A DNA stretch of 64,000 nt from a bacterium (lineage in GTDB: Bacteria; Myxococcota_A; UBA9160; UBA4427): the NCBI GenBank assembly GCA_024742285.1, contig JANSYR010000016.1, positions 62,001 through 126,000 on the forward strand. The letters run 5' to 3'. Shown here piece after piece: positions 34,490 to 44,047 of the stretch (positions within the stretch are counted from its first letter, which is position 1; each line of letters opens with the position of its first letter). Both the position numbers and the translations under genes were made by a program. A model generated the notes under the pieces. It searched no databases, was not told where the DNA came from, and saw nothing but the letters and a program-made list of their open reading frames with translations.

Positions 34490-36108
34490 GCCGAGGACAC
34501 CGCCTCGCCGCCCTGCTCGTCTGGATCGGCCTCTGCGGCTGTCCCGCCGGAGATGGCACCGACGGACCCACGCCCATCGTTCGCATCTCTTCCACGCCCG
34601 ACTGCCGGGTGATCGGGGGTGGCTTTCCCTCGGGCTTCGCGGCCCTGCCGGGCACCCTCGATCAGGCCGCCGTCGTGAAATTCGGAATTGGAGAGCTGGC
34701 CGTGATCGGCCTCGACCTCGACGGCGAGCCGCCGACGCCGCTGGTCGCGACGGCGCCGGCGTTGCCGGAGGTCGCCGGGCGCTGCCGCACGGGCCTGTTC
34801 GTCGACAGTGACAGCAACGGCATCGCCGACCGGGACGACAACGACTTGCTCGGACTCCGAAACGGATTCCCGTGCGGCCTCGATCCACAGCCGGGCAACA
34901 TCGAAGCGCTGGCTTCGGACCTCGTCGCCGTCACCACGTCGGGCTACGAGCAGATCCTCTTCTTCGACCCGCGCGATGGAGAGCTCCGGGCCGTGCAACT
35001 CGATCCTCCCCCGGCCGGCCCGGGCTTCGATCCGGCCGACTGGCGCCTCTGGCCCGCAGCGGGCGTACGCCCCTTCCAGACCGGCCTCTCGACCTGGGTC
35101 TGCGTCTACGGAGCGGGAATCCTCGACTCCGACGGCGATCCCGTCGGCGCCGATCCCCTCTGCGACCCCGGGCGGGACGGATTCCTCACTTCGTTCACGT
35201 CGGACGTCCTCCGTTCGAACGGCCGACTCTTCGTCGCGACCTCGAACCTGCTCCCGATTCGCGGGAGCCGATTCGCACCCGGCACCGTCCTCGCCTTCGA
35301 CTTCGACGAGAGCGTCTCTCCGCCACGGGCCGCGCCCGTCGCGGCCGACGCCGTCCGACCGACCACCGGGTACAATCCGACCTCGCTCGCCGCGTACACC
35401 ACGCCGTCCGGACGCGAGCTCGTCCTGGTCGGGGTGACCGGCGCCTTGACCCGCGACGGCGACCTCGTGACGCCATCGGCGATCGACGTGCTCGACGCGA
35501 CGAGCCTCGACCTGATCGCGACGATTCCGCTCGGCTTCGCCGGCCTGGGGTTCGACGGGTTCGCGATCGACGCGACGAACCGGATCGCGGTGATCGGTGC
35601 GGTGGCGAACCGTGCGCTCTACGCAATCGACCTCGCGGCACTCGACGACCCGAGCCTCGGACTCGGGCCGGAGACCCTGCCGATCGTGCTCGACGGCATG
35701 ACCCCGGGCTTTCCGGACGCGCGCGTCTACGACGCCGCGCGTCCATTCGAGCTCCCGAAGCGAGCCGACGGTCCGCTCGACAGCGTCTGCGTCGCGCAGA
35801 CGTCCGCCGCGATCCGGGACGACAACGGCTTCGTCGCCGCCACGGAATACTGCGACGGGACGATCACGCGCATCGATCTGTCGCTGCCGCTCGCGCGCAC
35901 GACACCCCTCGATCCCGATACGACGCTCCGCGTCGATACGATCTTCGAGGCGCTGGCCCCCGGCGACGCGGTCTTCGAGCCGCGGTTCCCGGGCGATGTC
36001 CTCATTCGCCCCGGAACGCCCGGGATCGACTACGACGGTCCCGACGTCCACTTCACGTTCGGCGACCCGGAAGGCGGGGTCTGCGGCCTCCGGATCGACG
36101 CGATCTGA
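34486..36108 (+). CDS. Large cysteine-rich lipoprotein coupled to btuB, possible beta-propeller
   Basis: 540 aa. The signal peptide ends in a lipobox-like LCGC with Cys19, so the protein should be lipid-anchored. The mature part is beta-rich, with repeated strand-turn units such as DLVAVTTSGYEQILFFDPRDGELRAVQLD, NGRLFVATSNLLPI, RELVLVGVTGALT and NRIAVIGAVANRALYAIDLAAL, which look like propeller blades. Eight further Cys residues would allow four disulfides. A calcium-loop-like DSDSNGIADRDDND lies at about 107-120. I do not recognise a named family. Because it overlaps btuB by ATGA and belongs to a B12-riboswitch unit, it may play the part of the BtuG propeller lipoprotein of Bacteroidota. Confidence 0.75.
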   Translation: MSRGHRLAALLVWIGLCGCPAGDGTDGPTPIVRISSTPDCRVIGGGFPSGFAALPGTLDQAAVVKFGIGELAVIGLDLDGEPPTPLVATAPALPEVAGRCRTGLFVDSDSNGIADRDDNDLLGLRNGFPCGLDPQPGNIEALASDLVAVTTSGYEQILFFDPRDGELRAVQLDPPPAGPGFDPADWRLWPAAGVRPFQTGLSTWVCVYGAGILDSDGDPVGADPLCDPGRDGFLTSFTSDVLRSNGRLFVATSNLLPIRGSRFAPGTVLAFDFDESVSPPRAAPVAADAVRPTTGYNPTSLAAYTTPSGRELVLVGVTGALTRDGDLVTPSAIDVLDATSLDLIATIPLGFAGLGFDGFAIDATNRIAVIGAVANRALYAIDLAALDDPSLGLGPETLPIVLDGMTPGFPDARVYDAARPFELPKRADGPLDSVCVAQTSAAIRDDNGFVAATEYCDGTITRIDLSLPLARTTPLDPDTTLRVDTIFEALAPGDAVFEPRFPGDVLIRPGTPGIDYDGPDVHFTFGDPEGGVCGLRIDAI

Positions 36109-36120
36109 GCGGGCGACCGC

Positions 36121-36918
36121 CTAGCGCGCGTCGCCCCCCGTGAGCCCAGCGGCGTGATAGGACACGAGCCCGGCGGCGACGGCGACGTTCAGGGATTCGA
36201 GCGGCCCGGCCATCGGGATCGAGAGCCGCTCGTCGAGCATCCCGGCGGTCGCCTCCGACAGCCCCTGCGACTCGCTGCCGAGCACGAAGACGGCGCGATG
36301 GGCAGGCTCGACTTCGAAGAGGCTGCGGGTGCCGCCCGCATCGAGTCCGTACAGCGAGAAGCCCCCGGCCTGAAGCGCGGCGAGCCCGTCGACCAGCGAC
36401 GCGCAGCGCAGGACCGGACACGCGAAGACCGAACCCGCCGCGGCCCGCACGACGAGACCGTTCACCCAGGGCTGCCCCACCGTCGGCCAGAGCAGGCCGT
36501 CGAGCCCCGCTCCGACCACGGAGCGCACGACCATCCCCACGTTCTGGGAGTTGGTCACGCCGTCGAGGGCGAGCAGTCGCAGGGGACGGCGGGCGCTGCG
36601 CCCGGTCGCTGCGGCGAGGAAGGCGTCGACCTCGGTCACTTCGAGCAGGCGGACGCGCGCGGCGATCCCCTGATCGTGGCGCGCCGCGTGGGTCCAGCGG
36701 GAGAGCTCGTCGCGAGACGTCTCCTCGAGCGGCACGTCCTCCGCGCGACAGGCCGACTGGAGGGCCTTGCGATCCTGGGGCGAGGTGCCCTTCGCGAATC
36801 GGACGAGCGAGACCTCGACGTGCTCGCTCGCGAGCGCGTCGAGGACGGGGTGGCGACCGAAGACCACGATCTCGGTCGCACCGCGATGGGGATCCCGGCT
36901 GGCCATGGGCCCAAGCAT
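36121..36918 (-). CDS. TrmH/SpoU-family RNA 2'-O-methyltransferase
   Basis: 265 aa. The SPOUT knot motifs are all present: LALDGVTNSQNVGMVVRSVVGAGLDGLLWP (motif 1, N-x-G-x-x-x-R), VFVLGSESQGLSEA (motif 2) and IPMAGPLESLNVAVAAGLVSYH (motif 3, S-L-N-V). The N-terminal part (about 15-95) is the substrate-binding domain, with EIVVFGRHPVLDALAS as in RlmB. The target is tRNA or 23S rRNA and cannot be decided here. Translation may start at the first ATG or at the Met 12 bp further on. It converges on the B12 lipoprotein gene with 12 bp between the stops. Confidence 0.9.
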   Translation of the reverse strand: MLGPMASRDPHRGATEIVVFGRHPVLDALASEHVEVSLVRFAKGTSPQDRKALQSACRAEDVPLEETSRDELSRWTHAARHDQGIAARVRLLEVTEVDAFLAAATGRSARRPLRLLALDGVTNSQNVGMVVRSVVGAGLDGLLWPTVGQPWVNGLVVRAAAGSVFACPVLRCASLVDGLAALQAGGFSLYGLDAGGTRSLFEVEPAHRAVFVLGSESQGLSEATAGMLDERLSIPMAGPLESLNVAVAAGLVSYHAAGLTGGDAR

Positions 36919-36995
36919 CCCCGATCCCCGGGCGCGCGGCGAGGCTCGGTCGTCACCGGCGGATGCGTTTCGGATGCGGGCGGCGCGACGCCGTG

Positions 36996-37784
36996 TCAGA
37001 CGCGCCAGACGAAGCGCAGCCGTCCGTCGAAGCGCTTGTTGTTCATGCGCAGGCAGACGACGTCGTTCAGGATCGGCGGAAAGCCGGGCTCCGCGCCGAG
37101 GACCTGCTTCAAGAGCTCCGCCAGATCGCGCGTCAGCTCACAGAGCGGGCGGCGTTCGTCGGGGACCTCGTCGTCGTCCCAGAGCACGAGGGCGAGGTCG
37201 AAGACCGGCGCCGGTCCGAGCAATCCGCGATAGACATCCCGGTCGAGCAGGTCGAAGCGGCGCGGCCCGACCAGCTCGATCAGGCTCGAGAGGGCGCGCA
37301 TCAGGAGCGGGTAGCCGCTCTCCCCCTCGCTGCGCTGGGCAAAGCCGAGGACCGGGAAGGGACGCGACTCGCAGGTGACCGCAGCGTAGTCGATCGTTCC
37401 GTCCTGCCGCGCGTCTCCCCGATCGCTCGGATCGGGTCCGGTCCCGCCCTCGGCGACGTCCTCGAAGTCGAGCTCGGTGGCCAGACACGTGAACGAACAG
37501 CCATCCCCCTGGACGAAGAGCTCCCGAGACGGATAGAAGAAGGCGCTCCGGTCCGCCCCGTTGCCGGAGACGACGCGGAGATCCGCCCGGTTCTCCTTGG
37601 CCTCACGGACCTCGGCGACGCTCTGGAGGACCTCGTCGACGAGGAGCGCCGGGTTCTGGAGCAGATCGACGCACTCGACCATCTGCGATTCGAGGGACAG
37701 GGCACGAGTCCGCTCTTCGAACGCTCGGAGTGCGATCGGCGGCGGCGCTTGGCCGGTACCTGCTTCCTGTCGATCTGCGCCCAT
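36996..37784 (-). CDS. Protein of unknown function
   Basis: 262 aa that I do not recognise. There is no signal peptide or membrane segment. The N-terminal 25 residues are low complexity. Helical stretches around 30-65 (SQMVECVDLLQNPALLVDEVLQSVAEVREAKEN) are followed by a mixed region with two close Cys (GDGCSFTCLATELDFEDV). A possible beta-alpha core runs to the end, with DLALVLWDDDEVPDERRP and PPILNDVVCLRMNNKRFDGRLRFVWRV. Codon use and GC match the neighbours, which supports a real gene. It lies between the methyltransferase and LLM oxidoreductase genes on the same strand, with gaps of 77 and 188 bp. Confidence 0.65.
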   Translation of the reverse strand: MGADRQEAGTGQAPPPIALRAFEERTRALSLESQMVECVDLLQNPALLVDEVLQSVAEVREAKENRADLRVVSGNGADRSAFFYPSRELFVQGDGCSFTCLATELDFEDVAEGGTGPDPSDRGDARQDGTIDYAAVTCESRPFPVLGFAQRSEGESGYPLLMRALSSLIELVGPRRFDLLDRDVYRGLLGPAPVFDLALVLWDDDEVPDERRPLCELTRDLAELLKQVLGAEPGFPPILNDVVCLRMNNKRFDGRLRFVWRV

Positions 37785-37972
37785 ACGCGGGGCCTCGAGT
37801 CCGGTGGCGGAGGGTCCGACTGTTCATCGGCCACCCCCCGCGCGGGGCTGAGCCCTCGGCGCGTCAGATCTTCGGGAAAGGCTCGTCCGGCAGAGCCGGC
37901 GCAATCGAGACGCGAGCCATGTGCAACGTCGATCGTCCGAAGCCGTCCGGCACCGCCTCGAAGCGAGAACGC

Positions 37973-38932
37973 CTAACGCGGCGCGAGGTCGCGCATCGCC
38001 TGACGCTGGTCATCGGCGTAGAGGATCGCCAGGGCGGGGGTCGTCACGCCGGCTTCGCGGTAGCGCTCGATGTGCTCGCGGCACTCCTCGGGCGAACCGT
38101 GGATCACGAGGTCGTCGACGATCTCGTCCGGGATCGCTTCGAGGGCCGCCTTCCGGTCCCCCGCCTTCCACGCGTCCCACATGCCCTTCAGCTGGTCGCC
38201 CCGCCCGAGCCACTCGTGGAACGCCGCGTAGACCGGCACGTTCAGGTAGGCCGCGGCGCCCCGGCGCGCGATCGCGCGGGCCTTCTCGCGGTCCGCCGTC
38301 GGGATCACGAAGAGCCGCGCCACGATCTCCTTGTCCGGTCCGCCTTCGTGAACGTAGGGCGCGACCGTCTTCACGTCCTCGGCCGACAGCCAGTTCAGGA
38401 TCGCGCCGTCACCGACCTTGCCGGCGAGCCGGAGCATCCCCTGGCGCAGCGCCGCGATCAGGATCGGCGGCTGCGGATCCGGCGGCGGCATCTGGAGCCG
38501 GAAGCCCTTCACGTCGAAGGAGTCGAAGGTCTCGGTCACCTTCTCGCCCGCGAGCGCCTGGCGCATGAAGTTCACGGTGTCGCGCGTCCGCTTGTAGGGC
38601 TCTTCGAAGGGGATGCCGTTCCAGTTCTCGACGATCACGTTCGAGGAGGTTCCGATTCCCATCACGAAGCGACCGGGCGCCGCCTCGGCGAGGCTGGCCG
38701 CGCTCTGGGCGAGGAGCGCCGGGCCGCGGGTGAAGGCGGGGATGATCGCGATTCCGAGACGCATCTCCGGCGCCCAGGCCGCGGCGAGGGCAAGCGGCGT
38801 GAAGCCGTCGTGCCCGCCCGCCTCCGAGGACCACAGGTCGGTGTAGCCGAGGTCGGCCAGCTCGAGGATCCAGTCGCGATGCTCGTGGAGGGGAACACCG
38901 CCGATCGGGAGAGACATGCCGAAACGCTTCAT
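37973..38932 (-). CDS. LLM-class flavin-dependent oxidoreductase (F420-type)
   Basis: 319 aa TIM-barrel of the luciferase-like monooxygenase superfamily. The start [34 protein letters not shown], the block LGIAIIPAFTRGPALLAQSAASLAEAAPGRFVMGIGTSSNVIVENWNG and the C-terminal HGSPEECREHIERYREAGVTTPAL match the F420- or FMN-dependent subfamily common in actinobacteria and environmental Gram-negatives. Cofactor and substrate are not certain. The ATG overlaps the glnS stop (TGATG), so it is translated behind glnS, an unusual pairing with no obvious pathway link. Confidence 0.9.
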   Translation of the reverse strand: MKRFGMSLPIGGVPLHEHRDWILELADLGYTDLWSSEAGGHDGFTPLALAAAWAPEMRLGIAIIPAFTRGPALLAQSAASLAEAAPGRFVMGIGTSSNVIVENWNGIPFEEPYKRTRDTVNFMRQALAGEKVTETFDSFDVKGFRLQMPPPDPQPPILIAALRQGMLRLAGKVGDGAILNWLSAEDVKTVAPYVHEGGPDKEIVARLFVIPTADREKARAIARRGAAAYLNVPVYAAFHEWLGRGDQLKGMWDAWKAGDRKAALEAIPDEIVDDLVIHGSPEECREHIERYREAGVTTPALAILYADDQRQAMRDLAPR

Positions 38933-40716
38933 CACGCGTCCCCTTCCTTCCGCTTCTTCTGCTTGTTCTTCTTCTTGCCCTGGGTCGGACCGCCGCCCTT
39001 CGCACCCCCACCCTTCGCCACCTTCGCCCAGGTATCGCGGAGCGTCGCGGTCCGGTTGAGCACGAGGACCCCCGGCACGCTGTCGGGGTCTACGCTGTAG
39101 TAGCCGAGGCGCTCGAGCTGGAAACGATCGCCGACGTTCGCCTCGCCGAGGACGGGCTCGAGCTTCGCGCCGTTGCGCACGCAGAGCGAGTCGGGGTTGA
39201 GCGCGGCCTCGAGGCCCCCCTCCCCGTCCAGGTCCGGCTCCTCGTCCAGGAAGAGCGTCTCGTAGTCGCGGATCTCGGCCTCGATCGCGTGCCGGGCGCT
39301 CACCCAGTGGAGCGTGCCCTTCACCTTGCGGCCGTCCGGCGCGTCGCCGCCGCGCGTCTCGGGATCGTAGGTGCAGCGGAGCTCGACGATCTCCCCCGCC
39401 TCGTCCTTCACGACGTCGGTGCATGTCACGAAATACGCCGCTCGCAGCCGGACCTCTCGACCCGGGGCCAGGCGGAAGAACTTCTTCGGTGGATCTTCCA
39501 GGAAGTCTTCGCGTTCGATGTAGAGCTCGCGACTGAAGGGAACGGAGCGTTTTCCGGCGGATTCGTCCTCGGGGTTGTTGATCGCCTCGAGGAACTCCTC
39601 CTGGTCCTCCGGGTAGTTCTCGATCACGAGCTTCAGCGGATCGACCACGCCCATGCGGCGCGGCACCTCCTTGTTCAGGACCTGCCGGACGTGGAACTCG
39701 AGATTCGACAGCTCGATCAGCTTCGGACTCTTCCCGACGCCGACCGCCTTGCAGAACGCGCGGATCCCCTCCGGCGGATAGCCGCGCCGGCGCATCGCCG
39801 CGAGGGTCGGCATCCGCGGGTCGTCCCAGCCACGCACGTGTCCACCTTCGACCAGCCGGCGCAGCGCGCGCTTGCTCGTGATCGTGTGGGAGACGTTGAG
39901 CCGTGCGAACTCGATCTGGCGCGGGCGCGAGGGCGTCTCGACCTGGTCGAGGAGCCAGTCGTAGAGAGGGCGGTGGTCCTGGAACTCGAGGGAGCACAGC
40001 GAGTGGGTCACCCCTTCGAGCGCGTCCGAATAGCCGTGCGCGAAGTCGTACATCGGATAGATGCACCACGCGTCGCCGGTCCGGTGGTGCGCCTTGTTCT
40101 GGATCCGGTAGAGGATCGGATCGCGCATCGCGACGACCGGCGCCGCCATGTCGATCTTCGCGCGCAGGACCTTCTCTCCGTCCGCGAACTCGCCGGCACG
40201 CATGCGCGCGAGCAGGTCGAGGTTTTCCGGGGCGCTCCGGTTCCGGAAGGGGCTGTCGGTCCCGGGCTCGGTCAACGAGCCCTGGTTGGCGCGGATCTCG
40301 TCCGCGTCCTGGTCGTCGACGAAGGCCTTCCCCTGCTCGATCAACGAGACGGCGTAGCCGTAGAGGGTCTCGAAGTAGTCGGAGGTGAAGTGCAGGTGCT
40401 CGCCCCAGTCGAAGCCGAGCCAGCGGACGTCCTCCATGATTCCGTCGACGTACTCGGTGTCCTCGGTCGAAGGGTTCGTGTCGTCGAACCGGAGATGGCA
40501 TCGGCTGTCCGGGTTCTCCGCGGCGACCCCGAAGTCGAGACAGATCGCCATCGCGTGCCCGACATGCAGATAGCCGTTGGGTTCCGGCGGAAAGCGGGTC
40601 ACGACCCGCTCGTGCTTTCCGCTCGCGAGATCCTCGGCGATGATCGTGCGGATGAAGTCGAGCCCGCTCGTCTCGGCGGTCGTCTCGTCGCTCTTGCGCG
40701 TGTCGTCAGAAGACAC
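38932..40716 (-). CDS. glnS: Glutaminyl-tRNA synthetase
   Basis: 594 aa class I synthetase charging tRNA-Gln. I chose the GTG at 40716, which puts 18 residues before [17 protein letters not shown], as in E. coli GlnS. An ATG 105 bp upstream is possible. Motifs are [18 protein letters not shown] (HIGH), [15 protein letters not shown], and [18 protein letters not shown] (KMSKS-like). The anticodon-binding beta-barrels follow (from about 340). The C-terminus carries an extra basic tail, [18 protein letters not shown] and beyond, not usual in bacterial GlnS. Having GlnRS implies at least part of tRNA-Gln charging does not depend on GatCAB. Confidence 0.95.
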   Translation of the reverse strand: MSSDDTRKSDETTAETSGLDFIRTIIAEDLASGKHERVVTRFPPEPNGYLHVGHAMAICLDFGVAAENPDSRCHLRFDDTNPSTEDTEYVDGIMEDVRWLGFDWGEHLHFTSDYFETLYGYAVSLIEQGKAFVDDQDADEIRANQGSLTEPGTDSPFRNRSAPENLDLLARMRAGEFADGEKVLRAKIDMAAPVVAMRDPILYRIQNKAHHRTGDAWCIYPMYDFAHGYSDALEGVTHSLCSLEFQDHRPLYDWLLDQVETPSRPRQIEFARLNVSHTITSKRALRRLVEGGHVRGWDDPRMPTLAAMRRRGYPPEGIRAFCKAVGVGKSPKLIELSNLEFHVRQVLNKEVPRRMGVVDPLKLVIENYPEDQEEFLEAINNPEDESAGKRSVPFSRELYIEREDFLEDPPKKFFRLAPGREVRLRAAYFVTCTDVVKDEAGEIVELRCTYDPETRGGDAPDGRKVKGTLHWVSARHAIEAEIRDYETLFLDEEPDLDGEGGLEAALNPDSLCVRNGAKLEPVLGEANVGDRFQLERLGYYSVDPDSVPGVLVLNRTATLRDTWAKVAKGGGAKGGGPTQGKKKNKQKKRKEGDA

Positions 40717-40955
40717 CGTGCCCACCCCTGCCTGGGCCCTCCTCGGGGGGCGAGGGGCCCGCTCGGCCGGGAGTCTCGCACCTGTCGCGAGATCGGCAAA
40801 GTCCGGCGCGTCACTCGACACGGCTCGGGCCCCGGGTCCCCGCCGCCCAACGCGCGTGCTCGTCTCGTCGAAGTCCCGGCGCCGGCGGCTGCTATGGTTC
40901 GGCGCGCTCGCGCGGCCACTCGCCTGCCCGCTCGCGAGCCAGGAGCCCCCGAGCC

Positions 40956-42236
40956 ATGCCCGCCCTGCGATTCTTGAACGAAGCCCTCATCGAGCGGATC
41001 CGTGAACGATTCGGAACCCCGGTCTACGTCTACGACCAGGCGACCCTCGAGCAGGCCGCGCGCGAGGTGAAGGCCTTCCCCGCGCCCTGCTCCCTCGTCG
41101 GTCGCTACGCGATGAAGGCCCTGCCCAACCGCTCGGTGCTCCAGATCTTCGACGCCGCGGGCCTCCACGTCGACGCGAGCTCGGGTTTCGAAGCCGAGCG
41201 CGCCCTCGCGGCGGGCATCGCCCCGGAGCGCATCCAGATCACCGCCCAGGAGATCCCCAAGGACCTGAAGGGGCTCGTCCAGCGCGGCGTCCTCTACAAC
41301 GCGTGCTCGATCCACCAGCTCCGCACCTTCGGCGAGCTCTTTCCGGGCGGCGAACTCTCGGTCCGCATCAACCCGGGACTCGGTTCCGGCCACAACAACC
41401 GAACGAACGTGGGCGGCCCCTCTTCGTCGTTCGGGATCTGGCACGCCAAGGTCGACGAGGTCCTCGCGATCGCGGCGGAGTTCGACCTGACGATCTCCGG
41501 GCTTCATACGCACATCGGCTCCGGCGGAGACCCGGAAGTGTGGAAGCGCTGCGCCGCGTTGACCCTCGCCATCGCACGCCGGCTGCCGGAATTGAACCGG
41601 CTCTCCCTCGGCGGAGGCTTCAAGGTCGCGCGGCTGCCCGACGAGAACAGTGCCGACCTCCAGGACATCGGCCGCCACCTTGCCGAGGAGCTCGCAAGCT
41701 ACGTGGCCGGTCGCGGCGACGCCTTCCAGCTCGAGATCGAGCCCGGCTCCTACCTGGTCGCCAACGCGGGGGCGATTCTGGCGGAGATCATGGACGTCGT
41801 GGACACCCACACGCCGGCGAGTGAGCATGGCGAAGCCGCGACCGGCATGGACTTCCTCAAGGTCGACACCGGCATGACCGAGCTGCTCCGGCCCTCGCTG
41901 TACGGCGCCCAGCACCCGATCCACGTCGTCCCGCACGGGCGGGAGGCGTCGGAGGACGAGGTCGACTACGTGATCGCGGGCCACTGCTGCGAGTCCGGCG
42001 ACATCCTGACGCCCGCCCCCGGCGACCCCGAAGGCCTCGCTCCGCGGCGCCTCCCGCGCGCCCGGATCGGCGACACCCTCGTGATCGAAGGCGCCGGCGC
42101 GTACGCGGCCGGCATGAGCGCGAAGAACTACAACGCGTTCCCGGAAGCGGCGGAGGTCCTGATCGGCCTCGACGGGGAGCCCCGGCTCATCCGCGAGCGT
42201 CAGACCCTCGAGCAGGCGCTCGCCAACGAGGTCTGA
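40956..42236 (+). CDS. lysA: Diaminopimelate decarboxylase (LysA type)
   Basis: 426 aa PLP-dependent fold-III decarboxylase, last step of lysine synthesis. The PLP Lys is in [14 protein letters not shown] (about residue 53). [27 protein letters not shown] and [13 protein letters not shown] contact the cofactor. The partner-subunit Cys is in [10 protein letters not shown], and [20 protein letters not shown] closes the active site. Some spacing differs from E. coli LysA, so a related decarboxylase is a minor alternative. It is divergent from glnS, with 239 bp between the two starts. The aspartokinase of the same pathway lies 11 kb away. Confidence 0.9.
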   Translation: MPALRFLNEALIERIRERFGTPVYVYDQATLEQAAREVKAFPAPCSLVGRYAMKALPNRSVLQIFDAAGLHVDASSGFEAERALAAGIAPERIQITAQEIPKDLKGLVQRGVLYNACSIHQLRTFGELFPGGELSVRINPGLGSGHNNRTNVGGPSSSFGIWHAKVDEVLAIAAEFDLTISGLHTHIGSGGDPEVWKRCAALTLAIARRLPELNRLSLGGGFKVARLPDENSADLQDIGRHLAEELASYVAGRGDAFQLEIEPGSYLVANAGAILAEIMDVVDTHTPASEHGEAATGMDFLKVDTGMTELLRPSLYGAQHPIHVVPHGREASEDEVDYVIAGHCCESGDILTPAPGDPEGLAPRRLPRARIGDTLVIEGAGAYAAGMSAKNYNAFPEAAEVLIGLDGEPRLIRERQTLEQALANEV

Positions 42237-42266
42237 CGCGTTCGCTCGGCCCGCGGCGGCGTTCGC

Positions 42267-43007
42267 CTAGCGGCGCTTCTGCTTGCGCTGGCGGAAGCCC
42301 TTGCGGGCGGGCTGGCCCTGGGCCGCTCGGTACTGCGCCGGCGGCTTCTCGAGCTGGAGGCCGAACCAGGCCATGCCGAAGCGCTTCATGTTGAGCTTCT
42401 TGCCGTTGCGGAGGCGATCCAGGTTCTCCTGGGTCGACTCGTTGCTCTTCTCGACCTTCTCGGCGGCGAGGAGCTTGTCGAGCGCCTTCTCCTTCTCGCC
42501 GTCCTTGAGCGCCATCCACGCCCACACGTGGTAGGGCATGATCTGCTTCTTGGCCGCGCGGATGCACGTATCGAGCGCGTCGTAGGCCTGCTCCTTGCGC
42601 CCCTTCCGGTAGTTGAGCGCCGCGAGCGCCATCTGCGCCTCGGTCGCTCGGTACCCGGACTGCGGGAGATGCGCTTCGGCCCGCGCCTCGTCGCCGCTCG
42701 CATAGGCCAGCAGCCCGATCTGCGCGTGGATCTGCCCCTCCAACAGGATCTGCCAGCGGGACATCGGCATGAGCTCTTCGAGGGACTGGATCGCGAGCGC
42801 CGTCTGCCCGGACTGGATCATGCGCTGGACGTCCATGAAGCGCGGCTCGACCCGGCGTGCCATCACCCGCGAGATCACGATGAAGCTCACGACCGAGACG
42901 AGGACGAAGAGCACGAGACCCATCTGCCACGTCTTCCACAGCGCGAGCGCCGTCCAGATGCCGCCGCTGGCCGCGCCGATCAGGAGTGCGATGAGGATCG
43001 TGTACAT
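42267..43007 (-). CDS. Membrane-anchored TPR protein
   Basis: 246 aa. Two N-terminal membrane helices (about 2-23 and 28-48) are followed by a soluble helical region. TPR-like units are visible: MIQSGQTALAIQSLEELMPMSRWQILLEGQIHAQIGLLAYASGDEARAEAHL, then AQMALAALNYRKGRKEQAYDALDTCIRAAKK. The C-terminal 35 residues are very basic (KGFRQRKQKRR at the end). The function is unknown; a scaffold near membranes or nucleic acid is possible. It converges on lysA with a 30-bp gap. Confidence 0.75.
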   Translation of the reverse strand: MYTILIALLIGAASGGIWTALALWKTWQMGLVLFVLVSVVSFIVISRVMARRVEPRFMDVQRMIQSGQTALAIQSLEELMPMSRWQILLEGQIHAQIGLLAYASGDEARAEAHLPQSGYRATEAQMALAALNYRKGRKEQAYDALDTCIRAAKKQIMPYHVWAWMALKDGEKEKALDKLLAAEKVEKSNESTQENLDRLRNGKKLNMKRFGMAWFGLQLEKPPAQYRAAQGQPARKGFRQRKQKRR

Positions 43008-43124
43008 GGGTCCGGGATTCCTGGCAGAGGCTCCGAAGGGCGCCCTCGAGCGGCGCGGAGCGCGCGGATCCTAGCGGATCGAGCCCGAGGGGGTCAGCGC
43101 CCCCGGACGCGCCCCCGAAACGAC

Positions 43125-43159
43125 GACGCCGCCCTCCGCGCGAGGCGGAGAGCGGCGTC
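43125..43159 (-). terminator. Terminator hairpin after the DUF481 gene
   Basis: GACGCCGCCCTCCGC and GCGGAGAGCGGCGTC pair at 14 of 15 positions with a 5-nt loop, 34 bp past the stop of the barrel gene. Read on minus it is followed by GTCGTTTCG, so the T-run is short. Confidence 0.6.
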
Positions 43160-43193
43160 CAGCGACCGCTCGCGCGGTCGGCGCGAGCCGCGG

Positions 43194-43967
43194 CTAGAAC
43201 TTGTATCCGACGCCGATCGTCGTCTGCGTCGTCAACGCGTTGTTTTCCTGGGGTGCGTCGTTCACGAACTCGGCGAGGAACCCCAGTCGAAGGTCCCAGG
43301 CCTCGGTCAGCGGAACGGCACCGCTCAGCTCGGTGCGGAGGATGTAGGCTTCGGGGCGGTTGGCCGGCATCCGGGCACTCCCCGTGTGCGTGTACTCGAT
43401 CTTGCCGTCGAAGAGCAGGTTCTTGTACTCGAACGACGCCACGATATCCGCGAAGTTGTCGGCGCTCTTGTCCGAATCGGGGTCGTTCGCGTTCCCGTCG
43501 TACTGTTCGTAGCGGTAGCCGACACCCACCAACAGGTCGAAGTGCTCCTTCGGCGCGTCCTCTCCCAGCCACGCCCGGTAGCCCGGGCCGGTGTTGATCA
43601 GGAAGCGGACGTCGCGGTCCTGCGTACCGTCCCTCGAGAGCTCGGACCCGGTTCCGACGAAGAAGCGCTCCGTGAACGTGTGCTTGTGTGTCCCGAACAG
43701 GGCCTGCGAATCCTGGGTCGTGTCGTCCACGTCGCTGCCCTTCTCCCGCGTGGTACCGAGCGTGCCCAGAAATCGGAGATCGAGTTCGTCGTTCTCCCAG
43801 GCGCGCGCGCCCTTGATGTCGAGCGTGCCGGACGTCGTGTCGATCGTGCCGGTCTGCGCGCTGAAAGAGAGGCCTATGTCGCCCGACCAGCCTTCGTCTT
43901 CCGCCGTCGCGGCAGTCGCCACGAGGAGCATCATCGCGGCCACCGCCGCCGAAATCGTTCGAATCAT
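43194..43967 (-). CDS. DUF481/YdiY-type outer-membrane protein
   Basis: 257 aa. The signal peptide (IRTISAAVAAMMLLVATAATAE) is followed by alternating amphipathic strands: WSGDIGLSFSAQTGTIDTTSG, WENDELDLRFLGTLGTTREKG, RFFVGTGSELSRDG, EHFDLLVGVGYRYEQY and LRLGFLAEFVNDAPQENNALTTQTTIGVGYKF. It ends on an aromatic residue, as outer-membrane barrels do. The DUF481 family is of unknown function. It has its own terminator downstream, and a 140-bp gap with a hairpin separates it from mscS. Confidence 0.85.
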   Translation of the reverse strand: MIRTISAAVAAMMLLVATAATAEDEGWSGDIGLSFSAQTGTIDTTSGTLDIKGARAWENDELDLRFLGTLGTTREKGSDVDDTTQDSQALFGTHKHTFTERFFVGTGSELSRDGTQDRDVRFLINTGPGYRAWLGEDAPKEHFDLLVGVGYRYEQYDGNANDPDSDKSADNFADIVASFEYKNLLFDGKIEYTHTGSARMPANRPEAYILRTELSGAVPLTEAWDLRLGFLAEFVNDAPQENNALTTQTTIGVGYKF

Positions 43968-44023
43968 CGGAATCTCCCCTGGGACGCGCGAGCGACTCGC
44001 CTACGCGCGTCCGGATGTACGAA

Positions 44024-44047
44024 GCGCCGCGGCTGTCGCCGCGGCGC
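44024..44047 (-). terminator. Hairpin downstream of mscS
   Basis: GCGCCGCGG and CCGCGGCGC form a perfect 9-bp stem with a 6-nt loop, 61 bp beyond the mscS stop. It probably separates mscS from the DUF481 gene. No clear T-run. Confidence 0.45.
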
